A stretch of DNA of 14,369 nucleotides from Ruminococcus sp. (GCA_024697705.1 JAILFF010000066.1:1-14369), one strand, 5' to 3'; shown: positions 6,676 through 13,938, numbered from the stretch's first letter. Translations and numbers: made by a program. Notes: a model not told the origin generated them from the letters alone.

Positions 6676-7626
6676 TCAGCCCTCACGATAGGTCTCTGCA
6701 GCGTGATCGAGAACGGTTATCATTTTGTTGCCGAGAGGTGTTCCAACTACATTCGGCTCGCAGAAAAGCACCAAAAGCTGACGGCTTTCGTCACGTCGGG
6801 TAAAGCCGTAGTACCTTGCCGCCTTGCCGCGATAGTTGACCCAGCCCTTCGAGCGTATCTCCATAAGCCCGATACAAGCCGATGTGCAGTCCTCCGCGAG
6901 CGGTATGCCGCCACCGGCAGGGATAATGCAGATGTAAGGCTTAACCAGACGCGGTGAACGGAAATCACCCTCGTCGGCACGGTACATATGGAACATTTCC
7001 GCGCCCGACCCGGTAGACATTTCCACGAATTCCGGTGGCAGCTCGAAGCTCATGCCCTTGCCCGAGCTTTCGGAAACGGTCACATAGCGCGTGATCGGCG
7101 AACCGTCGTTCAGCAGCGCTTCGGGCGGAACGCATCTGCCGCCCTGACCGTATAGCGGTTTGGGCGGCGGCTGAGACTGAGGTCTCGGCGGCGGAGGCGG
7201 AGGAGCATAGCCGTATGGATTTGGATTCCCGTATTGTCCGTACTGACCGTTCGGCTGAGGACCGTTGTTCACATAAACATTGGGATTCGGATTTGGCGAA
7301 CGGTACGGATCGTTTCCGGGCATATAACCGCCGTTTCCGGGAGCATAACCCATGCCGTTTCCCTGATATCCATATTGCTGCCCCGGCATACCCTGACCGG
7401 GAGCTCCGCCGGGATAACCCGGATAACCGTTCTGATAAGGCGGCTGACCGTAGCCGTAAGGCGGCGGATTGCCCAGCCCGTTGAACGATTCCTCCATATC
7501 GGAGATACCTCTGTTGAGTTTCTCGGTAAAGCGCGTTGGCTCACTTCCGATCACAATATCGACCGCCTTAGCAACGCCGTTTCCGAGATCCTGAAAAAAC
7601 TCGTTAATGCTGTTGCGTGAACTCAT
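6676..7626 (-). CDS. Unrecognised protein with Pro/Gly/Tyr-rich region and paralogous C-terminal domain
   Basis: This 316-residue protein has three parts. The first 50 residues look helical and cytoplasmic (INEFFQDLGNGVAKAVDIVIG). Residues about 53-160 are low complexity, rich in Pro, Gly, Tyr, Gln and Asn, with repeated PxGYG-like units and a run of six prolines near 141-146. Such regions are usually disordered. Residues about 175-316 form a domain shared with the next gene (SFELPP, GWVNYRG, RYYGFT, VVGTPL, LDHAAETY). There is no signal peptide, transmembrane segment or known catalytic motif. The ATG at 7624-7626 is four bases past the glk stop, with AGGGG 8 bases upstream inside the end of glk, so coupling with glk is likely. 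Function is unknown; a stress or scaffold role would be speculation. Confidence 0.88.
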   Translation of the reverse strand: MSSRNSINEFFQDLGNGVAKAVDIVIGSEPTRFTEKLNRGISDMEESFNGLGNPPPYGYGQPPYQNGYPGYPGGAPGQGMPGQQYGYQGNGMGYAPGNGGYMPGNDPYRSPNPNPNVYVNNGPQPNGQYGQYGNPNPYGYAPPPPPPRPQSQPPPKPLYGQGGRCVPPEALLNDGSPITRYVTVSESSGKGMSFELPPEFVEMSTGSGAEMFHMYRADEGDFRSPRLVKPYICIIPAGGGIPLAEDCTSACIGLMEIRSKGWVNYRGKAARYYGFTRRDESRQLLVLFCEPNVVGTPLGNKMITVLDHAAETYREG

Positions 7627-7630
7627 TTTA

Positions 7631-8587
7631 TCAACCCCTGTTAAGTCCTAAAAATGCAGCGCCGATAATTCCCGCGTCGTTTCCGAGCTTGGCTATTACG
7701 ATGTCCGCATTTTTGGAGGAAGTCCTGGTATATACCTCCTTCGCGACAAGCTCCTTGAGCGGCAGGAGAAGCGGATCGCCCTCGTTGCAGACTCCGCCGC
7801 CGATGCAGAGAATATCGGGCTGGAAAATATTGATCGTATTGGTGATACCGCAGGCGAGATACTTTATATACTTGTCAACGACAGATTTGCCCGCCTTGTC
7901 GCCCTCGCGCATGGCGTTGAACGCTGTACGTGCCGAGACTTTGCCGGCTTCCTCAGTCATTTTGTGCATTATCGAGGTGCTGTCTTCGTCCATCGCCTCT
8001 TTTGTCATGCGAATAAGACCCGTCGCAGACGAAAATACTTCAAAGCAGCCGCAGCGACCGCAGGTACACTGAGGACCGTTCGGGTCGATGACCATGTGAC
8101 CGATCTCGGCACCCGCGAAATTCGAGCCGGAATAGATCTTGCCGTCGATCACGATACCGCCGCCGACTCCCGTTCCGAGCGTGATGCAGACTGCGTTGTC
8201 AGAGCCCTTCGCGGCACCTGCCACATATTCGCCGTATGCCGCGGCGTTCGCGTCGTTCTCAACGTAGCAGGGCTTGTCGATAAAGGTCTTCATAAGCTCA
8301 ACAACGTGGAAATCCCTGAAGCCGAGATTATTGGAGTATTCGATGATACCGTCTGCCGAATTAGCAGTTCCGGGCGTGCCGATGCCGACAGCCTCAATGT
8401 CATCGAGTGTAAGCCCCGCCTCCTTGACAGCCTCCAGAGCGACCTTTGCCATATCCTCGCAGATCTCCTCTGCGGGACGAGGCAGATTGGTCTTGCAGGT
8501 AGCCTTTGCTACGATCTCGAACTCCTCCGAAACGACACCGGCTTTGATATTGGTGCCTCCGAGATCAATTCCTATGTAGTACTTCAT
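7631..8587 (-). CDS. glk: ROK-family glucokinase
   Basis: The 318-residue product fits ROK glucokinases, which phosphorylate glucose to glucose 6-phosphate with ATP in the cytoplasm. Visible are the N-terminal phosphate loop IGIDLGGTNIKAG, the GIGTPG segment, the sugar site with catalytic Asp112 (ENDANAAAYGE), TLGTGVGGG, Glu161 and His164 (GAEIGHM), and the zinc cluster CTCGRCGC (Cys174 to Cys181) that defines the ROK signature. ATG 8585-8587 was chosen over the frame-extending 8618-8620, because GGAGG lies 8 bases upstream and the family begins at MKYYIGIDLGG. It is first in a same-strand run to pyrF and has a long leader. Sugar specificity is inferred; a ROK kinase for another hexose cannot be excluded. 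Confidence 0.94.
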   Translation of the reverse strand: MKYYIGIDLGGTNIKAGVVSEEFEIVAKATCKTNLPRPAEEICEDMAKVALEAVKEAGLTLDDIEAVGIGTPGTANSADGIIEYSNNLGFRDFHVVELMKTFIDKPCYVENDANAAAYGEYVAGAAKGSDNAVCITLGTGVGGGIVIDGKIYSGSNFAGAEIGHMVIDPNGPQCTCGRCGCFEVFSSATGLIRMTKEAMDEDSTSIMHKMTEEAGKVSARTAFNAMREGDKAGKSVVDKYIKYLACGITNTINIFQPDILCIGGGVCNEGDPLLLPLKELVAKEVYTRTSSKNADIVIAKLGNDAGIIGAAFLGLNRG

Positions 8588-8823
8588 ATATATTTCCTCC
8601 GATATAAAATATTTCATCAAATCAAAATGCAGGTCACGATCGACATTTGCTGTAAAACAGTTTGATTTTACATTGGAATAGGTATGTAAAGTAAAATATC
8701 CTTACATAAATGATTAACAATTAAAAGTGCAAATAACTATCAAGCAATTTATCTTGACAGCGACAAATATATTTATTTTGTATAAATCAGCCACAATTTC
8801 AGCCGTTTTATATGTTTACGCTA
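8588..8823 (-). promoter_or_regulatory. Long AT-rich leader of the glk operon
   Basis: About 236 bases lie between the predicted transcription start and glk. They contain a 7-bp inverted repeat, TTTACAT (8667-8673) with ATGTAAA (8684-8690), overlapped by ATTTTAC/GTAAAAT, but no recognised riboswitch, T-box or terminator followed by a T run. A second, weaker promoter inside the leader is possible. No protein gene is visible. Confidence 0.4.
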
Positions 8824-8829
8824 ATAATT

Positions 8830-8858
8830 ATTATACCATATTATCTGCTTTCTGTCAA
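8830..8858 (-). promoter_or_regulatory. Consensus sigma-A promoter of the glk operon
   Basis: On the minus strand, TTGACA (8853-8858) and TATAAT (8830-8835) are separated by 17 bases, with TGG before the -10. Start is expected near 8823. It is the only strong promoter seen upstream of the whole glk-to-pyrF run. Confidence 0.9.
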
Positions 8859-8900
8859 TGACAGAACGGAAAAAGAAAGTTAATTATATATACAAATTGT

Positions 8901-8936
8901 GCAAAAAGGTTACAGTACAGCATTTTTGCAAAAATG
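8901..8936. repeat. Overlapping AT-rich inverted repeats downstream of the dipeptidase gene
   Basis: CATTTTTGCAAAAATG (8921-8936) is a perfect 16-bp palindrome, 4 bases past the dipeptidase stop. Its left half also pairs with GCAAAAA at 8901-8907, across a 15-base loop. Either could act as a weak terminator on the minus strand, but neither has a canonical GC stem followed by a T run. Confidence 0.45.
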
Positions 8937-8939
8937 TGA

Positions 8940-10241
8940 TTACCTGCAAAGCCTTGCTATGGCGTTTGCGTACATATTCAGGTTAAGCTTATAAGTCTCG
9001 ATAGAAACCCTTTCGTCGATGCCGTGCATACGGTTGTCCTCCCACGGGAATTCTGCGCCGAAAGCCACTCCGCCGGGCGTGTTGTGAACGTAGGTCACGC
9101 CGCCTTCCGAAACAGGCTCGCCGCGTTCACCCTTGACGTCCTCGTAGACCTGCAAAAGCGTCTGCACAAGGGGGCTGTCCGCAGACACGTAATGCGGCTC
9201 CATGCCCTCGCACTCATCAACGGCAAAGCCTGCATTTTCGAGCGCTTTGGTGATGATGCCGCTGATCTCCGCAAGAGTTCGGTCGATCGGGTAGCGAATG
9301 TCTATGCCGCCGCAGAGCCTTCCGTCCGATGTGTTCAGCATCGTAAGGGCGCAGGTCATCTGACCGCTTATCTCGTCGGAAAAACCCAGTCCGCAGGATT
9401 TGCCATCGAATTCGCCGTGCGGAAAAAGCCTTGCAAGGGCTTTGAGCAGTTCGCTGCCGCCCTTGTACGCCGCGAGAAACTTGGTAATAGCGTTATCGCC
9501 GTTCTCGGGGCGCGAACCGTGCGAGGGCTTGCCTGCATATTCAAAGTTTTCGGAGCTGCCCGTGACCGAGCAGCGGTCGGGTATCGCGTTTATCACAGTG
9601 CCCGCCTTGATGGAAGTGATCGCGGTATCTTCAAACGGTGCAGAAAACGTCAGATGAATCATGCCCTTTTCGCAGTTAAGTACGGGGAAAGAGCCGTCGG
9701 GTGTGAAGACCATCGGCGGGAAAGGTTCCTTCGTCTGATAGTACGCGATATCGTTGCAGCCCTGCTCCTCGTTGCCGCCGAAGATCACGCGGAAAGCCTT
9801 TGTCAGCGGCACGTTCAGCTCTTTGAGCGCCTTTACCGCCCACAGCACCGCCACAGAGGGTCCCTTGTCGTCGATAGCGCCGCGCCCGTAGATGTACCCG
9901 CCGTCTACGGTGCAGGCAAAGGGCGTGTGCTGCCAGCCTTCGGGCGACGCGGGAACCACGTCGAGGTGACTGAGGATACCGAGAACAGGCTCCCCCACCC
10001 CGCAGGTCATGGATACCGCGTAGTTGTCGAAGTTCCTGACATTAAGCCCCAGCTCGCCGCCTTTTTTCGCTCCCCACGCGAGAGCCGCCGCCGAGCCTTC
10101 GCCGAAGGGCTTGCCCTCCGAAGGCGTGCTGAACGACGAATCAATGCTCATTATCTCCGAAAGGTCGGCAAGTATCTCGTCAAAATGCTCGTCGAAATAC
10201 GCCGCCAGTTTTTCTTTTAGCAGTCTGTCTTCTGTCGTCAT
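8940..10241 (-). CDS. pepV: PepV-like dipeptidase (M20A metallopeptidase)
   Basis: The 433-residue protein fits the PepV/Sapep group of M20 metallopeptidases, cytoplasmic di-zinc (or Mn) enzymes that cleave dipeptides and some N-acyl amino acids. Metal ligands can be seen: SHLDVVP (His92, Asp94), GRGAIDDKGP (Asp124, bridging), GGNEEQG (catalytic Glu158, metal Glu159), FTPDGSFP (Asp182) and a C-terminal MHGIDE His. The lid-domain motif SHGSRPENGDNAI is also present. The start at ATG 10239-10241 has AAGGAG 8 bases upstream. It follows the metallophosphoesterase gene by 38 bases on the same strand and probably shares its promoter. Somewhat shorter than the 470 or so residues of lactobacillar PepV. 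Substrate range is not readable; a DapE or carboxypeptidase role is less likely given the DGSFPV and PENGDNA signatures. Confidence 0.9.
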   Translation of the reverse strand: MTTEDRLLKEKLAAYFDEHFDEILADLSEIMSIDSSFSTPSEGKPFGEGSAAALAWGAKKGGELGLNVRNFDNYAVSMTCGVGEPVLGILSHLDVVPASPEGWQHTPFACTVDGGYIYGRGAIDDKGPSVAVLWAVKALKELNVPLTKAFRVIFGGNEEQGCNDIAYYQTKEPFPPMVFTPDGSFPVLNCEKGMIHLTFSAPFEDTAITSIKAGTVINAIPDRCSVTGSSENFEYAGKPSHGSRPENGDNAITKFLAAYKGGSELLKALARLFPHGEFDGKSCGLGFSDEISGQMTCALTMLNTSDGRLCGGIDIRYPIDRTLAEISGIITKALENAGFAVDECEGMEPHYVSADSPLVQTLLQVYEDVKGERGEPVSEGGVTYVHNTPGGVAFGAEFPWEDNRMHGIDERVSIETYKLNLNMYANAIARLCR

Positions 10242-10279
10242 AAATAATTCTCCTTATATAACAAATATCAGTATATAAT

Positions 10280-11131
10280 TCAGCGCTTATTGAGAACACA
10301 AAGCATTACTGTCTCGGGATTGTTCAGCCTGAATTTTCCGAGTCCCGGAGATACCACCATCTGCGAGCCCGATTTGCTCAAACGGTAAAGCCCTTTTGTG
10401 TAGCGCGGGAAAAACTTTCTTTCGGGCGAAAGCAGACCTATCCCGAACGCCCGTATCATGCCGCCGTGTATATGTCCCGAAAGCGTCAGATCGGCGCCCC
10501 ATTCGGCGTAGCTCGGAAACGGCAGCGGATTATGCGCCAGCAGCAGCGAAAAGCTCCTGCGGTCGTTTTTCCCCAATAGATGTTCGATTATCTTTTCCGT
10601 AACATCGGGCAGCTTGCGATATGATCCGTCGGGAGAGCGGTAAAACCTTGACGGCAGCGCCAGTCCCGCAATTTCTATCTGTGCGTTCCCGCGCACGATT
10701 CGAGCCTTATCGTTCATCAGGACTGTTATGCCAAGCTCCCTCAGACGGTCGTTCATAAGCAGGGCTTTATCTTTGATATCAGCCTCGTGATTTCCCCATA
10801 TATAATAGACAGGCGCAAGTTTTCCGAGTGCTTTCATCAGCGGCAGGCGGCTCAGTATCTTCTCCATATCGCTGCTGCGGCTGAACAGATCTCCCGTAAA
10901 AGCGATCATATCGGGCTTAAGAGCGGCGCAGACCCTTACAAGCTCTGCATCGTTTTCACCGTAGCATTTACTGTGCAGATCGGAAAGATGAACTATCCGA
11001 AAACCGTCAAACTCCTGCGGCAGCCGCGCACTTTCCGCGTTACACTTGCAGACGCTCAGTCGGCGTTTTTTCAGGTCACAAAGACGCCCGATAGTCAAAT
11101 ATACCATTTCGTTGAACTTATCATTTTTCAG
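10280..11131 (-). CDS. YkuE-like calcineurin-type metallophosphoesterase, probable CTG start
   Basis: The motifs of the calcineurin-like fold occur in order: FRIVHLSDLHS (Asp, His), AFTGDLFSRS (Asp), IWGNHEAD (Asn, His), LLAHNP (His) and LSGHIHGG (two His). The block LPQEFDGFRIV just before the first motif is typical of the YkuE/UDP-2,3-diacylglucosamine-hydrolase-like branch. The substrate is unknown. Most relatives have an N-terminal membrane anchor or Tat signal; none is visible here. The open frame continues to 11230, but that part covers the promoter at 11169-11197 and the mrp terminator, so it is not translated. A strong GGAGG (11140-11144) lies exactly 8 bases before an in-frame CTG (11129-11131), which gives 283 residues. 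The first in-frame ATG downstream (11105-11107) has no ribosome site and would give 275 residues. Confidence 0.88.
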   Translation of the reverse strand: MKNDKFNEMVYLTIGRLCDLKKRRLSVCKCNAESARLPQEFDGFRIVHLSDLHSKCYGENDAELVRVCAALKPDMIAFTGDLFSRSSDMEKILSRLPLMKALGKLAPVYYIWGNHEADIKDKALLMNDRLRELGITVLMNDKARIVRGNAQIEIAGLALPSRFYRSPDGSYRKLPDVTEKIIEHLLGKNDRRSFSLLLAHNPLPFPSYAEWGADLTLSGHIHGGMIRAFGIGLLSPERKFFPRYTKGLYRLSKSGSQMVVSPGLGKFRLNNPETVMLCVLNKR

Positions 11132-11144
11132 ATGATCCACCTCC
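11129..11144 (-). promoter_or_regulatory. Ribosome binding site placing translation start at CTG
   Basis: GGAGGTGG on the minus strand is a near-perfect anti-16S match. Eight bases later comes CTG in the metallophosphoesterase frame. The nearby ATG at about 11124-11126 is out of frame and would encode only nine residues. Confidence 0.55.
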
Positions 11145-11168
11145 GAGCAAGCAAATGTTTCATATAAT

Positions 11169-11197
11169 ATAATAACACAGTATTCCGCGAATGTCAA
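11169..11197 (-). promoter_or_regulatory. Sigma-A promoter of the metallophosphoesterase-dipeptidase unit
   Basis: TTGACA (11192-11197) and TATTAT (11169-11174) on the minus strand are 17 bases apart, with TGT before the -10. The start is expected near 11162, leaving a leader of about 30 bases. It lies between the mrp terminator and the gene. Confidence 0.85.
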
Positions 11198-11212
11198 TAC
11201 GCTTAAGAAATG

Positions 11213-11240
11213 AAAAACGCGGAACGACACACGCTCCGCG
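11213..11240 (-). terminator. Intrinsic terminator after mrp
   Basis: On the minus strand, CGCGGAGCG (11232-11240) pairs with CGTTCCGCG (11218-11226) over a TGTGT loop, with one G-U pair, and is followed by TTTTTCATTT. It begins 8 bases past the mrp stop. Confidence 0.93.
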
Positions 11241-11248
11241 CCTTGATT

Positions 11249-12076
11249 TTAAAGCTTTTTAAGCACAATATCCGCGTCGGGAACAAGTCCTGCGGGTATC
11301 TCCTCGATCTCGCCCTTGTCGCAAAGCTCCGCGATCTCGGGGGCTATCGGCAGTCTCGCGAGCACCTCTAAATTATGCTCGGCAGCGATCTCCTCAACGT
11401 GGCTCTCGCCGAAAAGCTTTATCTCCTTGCCGCAGTCGGGACATTTGATATAGCTCATATTCTCGACGATACCGAGGATCGGGATATTCATCATTTCAGC
11501 CATTCTTACTGCCTTGTTGACGATCATCTTTACCATATCCTGCGGCGTTGTAACGACGATAATGCCGTCAACAGGCAGCGACTGGAAGACCGTCAGCGGC
11601 ACGTCGCCCGTTCCGGGAGGCATATCGACATACATATAATCGACCTCGCCCCACGCTACGTCCGTCCAGAACTGCGTTACCGCTCCCGCGATAACCGGAC
11701 CGCGCCAAACGACAGGCTCGTCAGCGTTCTCCATAAGCAGATTTATCGACATTACCTTAGTTCCCGCCATGCTTTCGCACGGGAAAATGGAGTCCTCGGT
11801 CGTCATGGGGGTCTCGTTTATGCCGAATATTCTCGGTATCGAAGGTCCCGTTATATCCGCGTCAAGAACGGCGGTCTTGAACCCCTTTCGGCGGGTGCTG
11901 ACTGCCATAAGAGAAGTTACCAGCGACTTGCCTACGCCTCCCTTTCCGCTTACGATACCTATGACCTTCTTTATGCTCGACATATAATGCGGCATTGCTT
12001 TTTCGATTCCGCCGCCCTTGCGTGACGAACAATCCGCAGAGCAGCTTTCACAATTGTGAGTACATTCTTCACTCAT
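11249..12076 (-). CDS. Mrp/NBP35-type Fe-S cluster carrier P-loop ATPase
   Basis: This 275-residue protein belongs to the Mrp/ApbC/NBP35 family, which binds and passes on Fe-S clusters. It has the deviant Walker A SGKGGVGKS (about residues 43-51), the DADITGPS switch (72-79), the Walker B region VDMPPGTGD (150-158) and the cluster-binding CPDC pair (Cys212, Cys215). The N-terminus carries four further cysteines (Cys5, Cys9, Cys12, Cys16), as in NBP35-like members, in place of the DUF59 domain of some Mrp proteins. ATG 12074-12076 has GAGG five bases upstream. An extended -10 candidate (TGTTATGAT, around 12100-12108) precedes it with a weak -35, so it may be transcribed separately from the upstream gene. 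Clients could include the Fe-S enzyme IlvD encoded nearby, but that is only a thought. Confidence 0.95.
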   Translation of the reverse strand: MSEECTHNCESCSADCSSRKGGGIEKAMPHYMSSIKKVIGIVSGKGGVGKSLVTSLMAVSTRRKGFKTAVLDADITGPSIPRIFGINETPMTTEDSIFPCESMAGTKVMSINLLMENADEPVVWRGPVIAGAVTQFWTDVAWGEVDYMYVDMPPGTGDVPLTVFQSLPVDGIIVVTTPQDMVKMIVNKAVRMAEMMNIPILGIVENMSYIKCPDCGKEIKLFGESHVEEIAAEHNLEVLARLPIAPEIAELCDKGEIEEIPAGLVPDADIVLKKL

Positions 12077-12112
12077 ATTAACCTCTTCCTTCCGATGAAA
12101 TCATAACATTAC

Positions 12113-12149
12113 CAAGCGCAGTCTGCGAATCTCACGCAGCCTGCGCTTG
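12113..12149. terminator. Long hairpin between the serine hydrolase gene and mrp
   Basis: CAAGCGCAG (12113-12121) pairs perfectly with CTGCGCTTG (12141-12149). Inside it, CTGCG pairs with CGCAG, with a single T/C mismatch between the two stems. It lies 17 bases past the serine hydrolase stop, where a terminator is expected. The T run (TTTTCAT) follows on the plus strand, while the minus side reads GGTAATGTTAT, so it is an imperfect terminator for the gene it follows. Confidence 0.6.
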
Positions 12150-12166
12150 TTTTCATATATTATTGA

Positions 12167-13795
12167 TTATTTGAAATATTTCCACATCTCATTATGGATG
12201 TTTTCGGAAACCGCTGCCACGTCCATCATTCGCTGAGAGCTCGAACGATTGGAGAGACAGATTATTATGTACGGGTGTTCCGCACGAACAAGCGCCGTTT
12301 CGTTGTGATAGCCGTTTGTGCCGTCGGTCCAGCCGCTCTTTTCATATACCGTGTACTTGCTGCCGAGCTGATTTCTGAAATTCGCCGCACAGGTGCTTGA
12401 ATAGATCTTTCTTGCGAAAGCCGCCTGCTTGCCGCTTCTGAGATAGGTCCAGATATCGTCCCATTCTCTTGCGGCATCGGTGGCGCATACCTCGCCCCAG
12501 CGGTCTACGCCCGTTTTGAGCGAAGTCTTGCAGCCGAGCGACGCGATATACTTATTATACCCATCGATACCGAAATGATCCTGTATCATATAATAAGCGA
12601 CGTTGTCGCTGTAATCGGCGATGTACTGATAAAGCGTCCTGATCGTATACTGCGTACCGAAAGCGGCGTTCTGAATGATACCGGTGCCGCCGTGTTTCTG
12701 AGCGGAGGTATAAGTAACAAGCGTATCAAGATTTGAAAAGCCCTGATCCATTTTTTTCAGACCGTACATCATGAACGGCGCCTTGACGCTGCTGGCGGGC
12801 ATGAAATACTGATCGGCATTGTAACAGATCGCCGCGCCGCTGTCGATATCGTAAAGAACATAACCCGTATCGCCGCCCAAGCACGTCAGCTGAGTTAAAA
12901 GTTTCTGCCTGTTCGATTCGGAAAGTGTGAATCCCTGCGCGTTCACCAGCTTTACCGTGCGCGAATTGGTATAGCTGTCCATAACCTCGTCAACGCTCAT
13001 GGTGTTGAATACCGTGGTCTTGAGCTTTTTGCTGCAAGTGCCGTAAGCAGTCATATCTTTTGCGACGGTAACTGCTCTCATTTTAAAGTAGAGCATCTTT
13101 CCCTTCGGCATCATAGCTGTGTTTACGCTTGTCTTGTCTTTTGAAACTTCCTTGAAAAGCTCGTATTTGCCGTCCTTTTCGGTGCAGTAAAACAACTGAT
13201 ACTTCGTGCAGTATTGAACAGGCTCCCACGAGAAATAAAGTCCTCCGCGCTTGGTGCGCTTATAGGAAAAGCCATCGACTCTTTCGGGCTTCGACGAGAA
13301 CTGCTTTTGTAAATATCCGCCCTCGACCTTCTCGCTGCCGTTGTTCTTATATGCGCAGACGCGAAAGGTATTCCTGGCACCGGGCTTGACCTTTACCCTA
13401 AGTCCGGTCTTGTTCGTGGTCTTGAAGAGCGTCGGCTTGCCGTTTTTCATTACATAAAGGCGGTAACCGTCGGCTCCGGTTACTGTGTTCCACCTTAAAA
13501 GATAACCTTCTTCGGTGACTTCGGTCGCCTTGAAAGCAGTGATATTCCCGACCGTGACCTTTGAAGAGTTATCGGCAGAGCCGCTGTCTGCGGGATCGGG
13601 TTCGGGGTTAGGAGTGATAAGATCGGAAGGGTATATGAACGGAGCGTCGGCGCTTTGAGTTTCTGCATACGCTTCATTCACAGCAGCAACGTCTCCGTAA
13701 TCAAAATCCGCAGCTGCCGTACCAAAAGGAACGGAAGAAAAAGCAATCAGCAATGCCGCAGAAGCAGCGGCAACGCTTTTTCTGAAAGTGACCAT
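12167..13795 (-). CDS. Secreted protein with FN3-like domains and class A beta-lactamase-fold serine hydrolase domain
   Basis: The 542-residue product has a signal peptide (basic start, hydrophobic residues 8-25, likely cleavage after the Ala-rich stretch near 29). A Pro/Asp-rich linker follows at about 59-78. Two fibronectin type III-like domains lie at about 82-168 and 171-262 (YLLRWNTVTGADGYRLYV and LYFSWEPVQYCTKYQLFY are their typical strands). Residues about 285-542 form a beta-lactamase class A fold with SSVK (Ser335, Lys338), SDN (396-398) and KSG (486-488). The omega-loop Glu of true class A beta-lactamases is not evident, so a peptidoglycan-directed peptidase, esterase or penicillin-binding role is as likely as antibiotic hydrolysis. 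ATG 13793-13795 has GGAGG 11 bases upstream; an in-frame TTG six bases earlier would be closer to ideal spacing. A consensus promoter lies upstream. Confidence 0.88.
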   Translation of the reverse strand: MVTFRKSVAAASAALLIAFSSVPFGTAAADFDYGDVAAVNEAYAETQSADAPFIYPSDLITPNPEPDPADSGSADNSSKVTVGNITAFKATEVTEEGYLLRWNTVTGADGYRLYVMKNGKPTLFKTTNKTGLRVKVKPGARNTFRVCAYKNNGSEKVEGGYLQKQFSSKPERVDGFSYKRTKRGGLYFSWEPVQYCTKYQLFYCTEKDGKYELFKEVSKDKTSVNTAMMPKGKMLYFKMRAVTVAKDMTAYGTCSKKLKTTVFNTMSVDEVMDSYTNSRTVKLVNAQGFTLSESNRQKLLTQLTCLGGDTGYVLYDIDSGAAICYNADQYFMPASSVKAPFMMYGLKKMDQGFSNLDTLVTYTSAQKHGGTGIIQNAAFGTQYTIRTLYQYIADYSDNVAYYMIQDHFGIDGYNKYIASLGCKTSLKTGVDRWGEVCATDAAREWDDIWTYLRSGKQAAFARKIYSSTCAANFRNQLGSKYTVYEKSGWTDGTNGYHNETALVRAEHPYIIICLSNRSSSQRMMDVAAVSENIHNEMWKYFK

Positions 13796-13860
13796 TTTCA
13801 AAAAAGCCTCCCAAAACAATAATAATCAAGCAATTGTATACAAATCAAATATACTTTTAT

Positions 13861-13889
13861 ATTATACCATATTTCTTTCACATTGTCAA
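13861..13889 (-). promoter_or_regulatory. Consensus sigma-A promoter of the serine hydrolase gene
   Basis: TTGACA (13884-13889) and TATAAT (13861-13866) on the minus strand are separated by 17 bases, with TGG before the -10. The start is expected near 13854, giving a leader of about 60 bases. It lies about 50 bases past the birA stop; no clear terminator separates them. Confidence 0.92.
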
Positions 13890-13938
13890 CAGCTTTGGAA
13901 CATTAATTCAACTTTATTCTGCCATTTTTTCAGCATTT

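Noticed and set aside
7060..7500. Repeated PGYG-type coding as a DNA tandem repeat or CRISPR-like array
   Set aside because: The repetition is in amino-acid composition only; there are no regular repeat-spacer units at DNA level.
8754..8790. Plus-strand TTGACA followed by TATAAA-like sequence
   Set aside because: The spacer is about 21 bases, too long for sigma-A, and no plus-strand gene lies downstream.
9024..10220. 398-codon open frame on the plus strand opposite the dipeptidase gene
   Set aside because: Antisense shadow of a gene with clear metal-ligand motifs; Arg/Val/Ala-rich and without family motifs.
11132..11230. N-terminal extension of the metallophosphoesterase
   Set aside because: It spans the gene's own promoter and part of the upstream terminator, so it is not in the mRNA.
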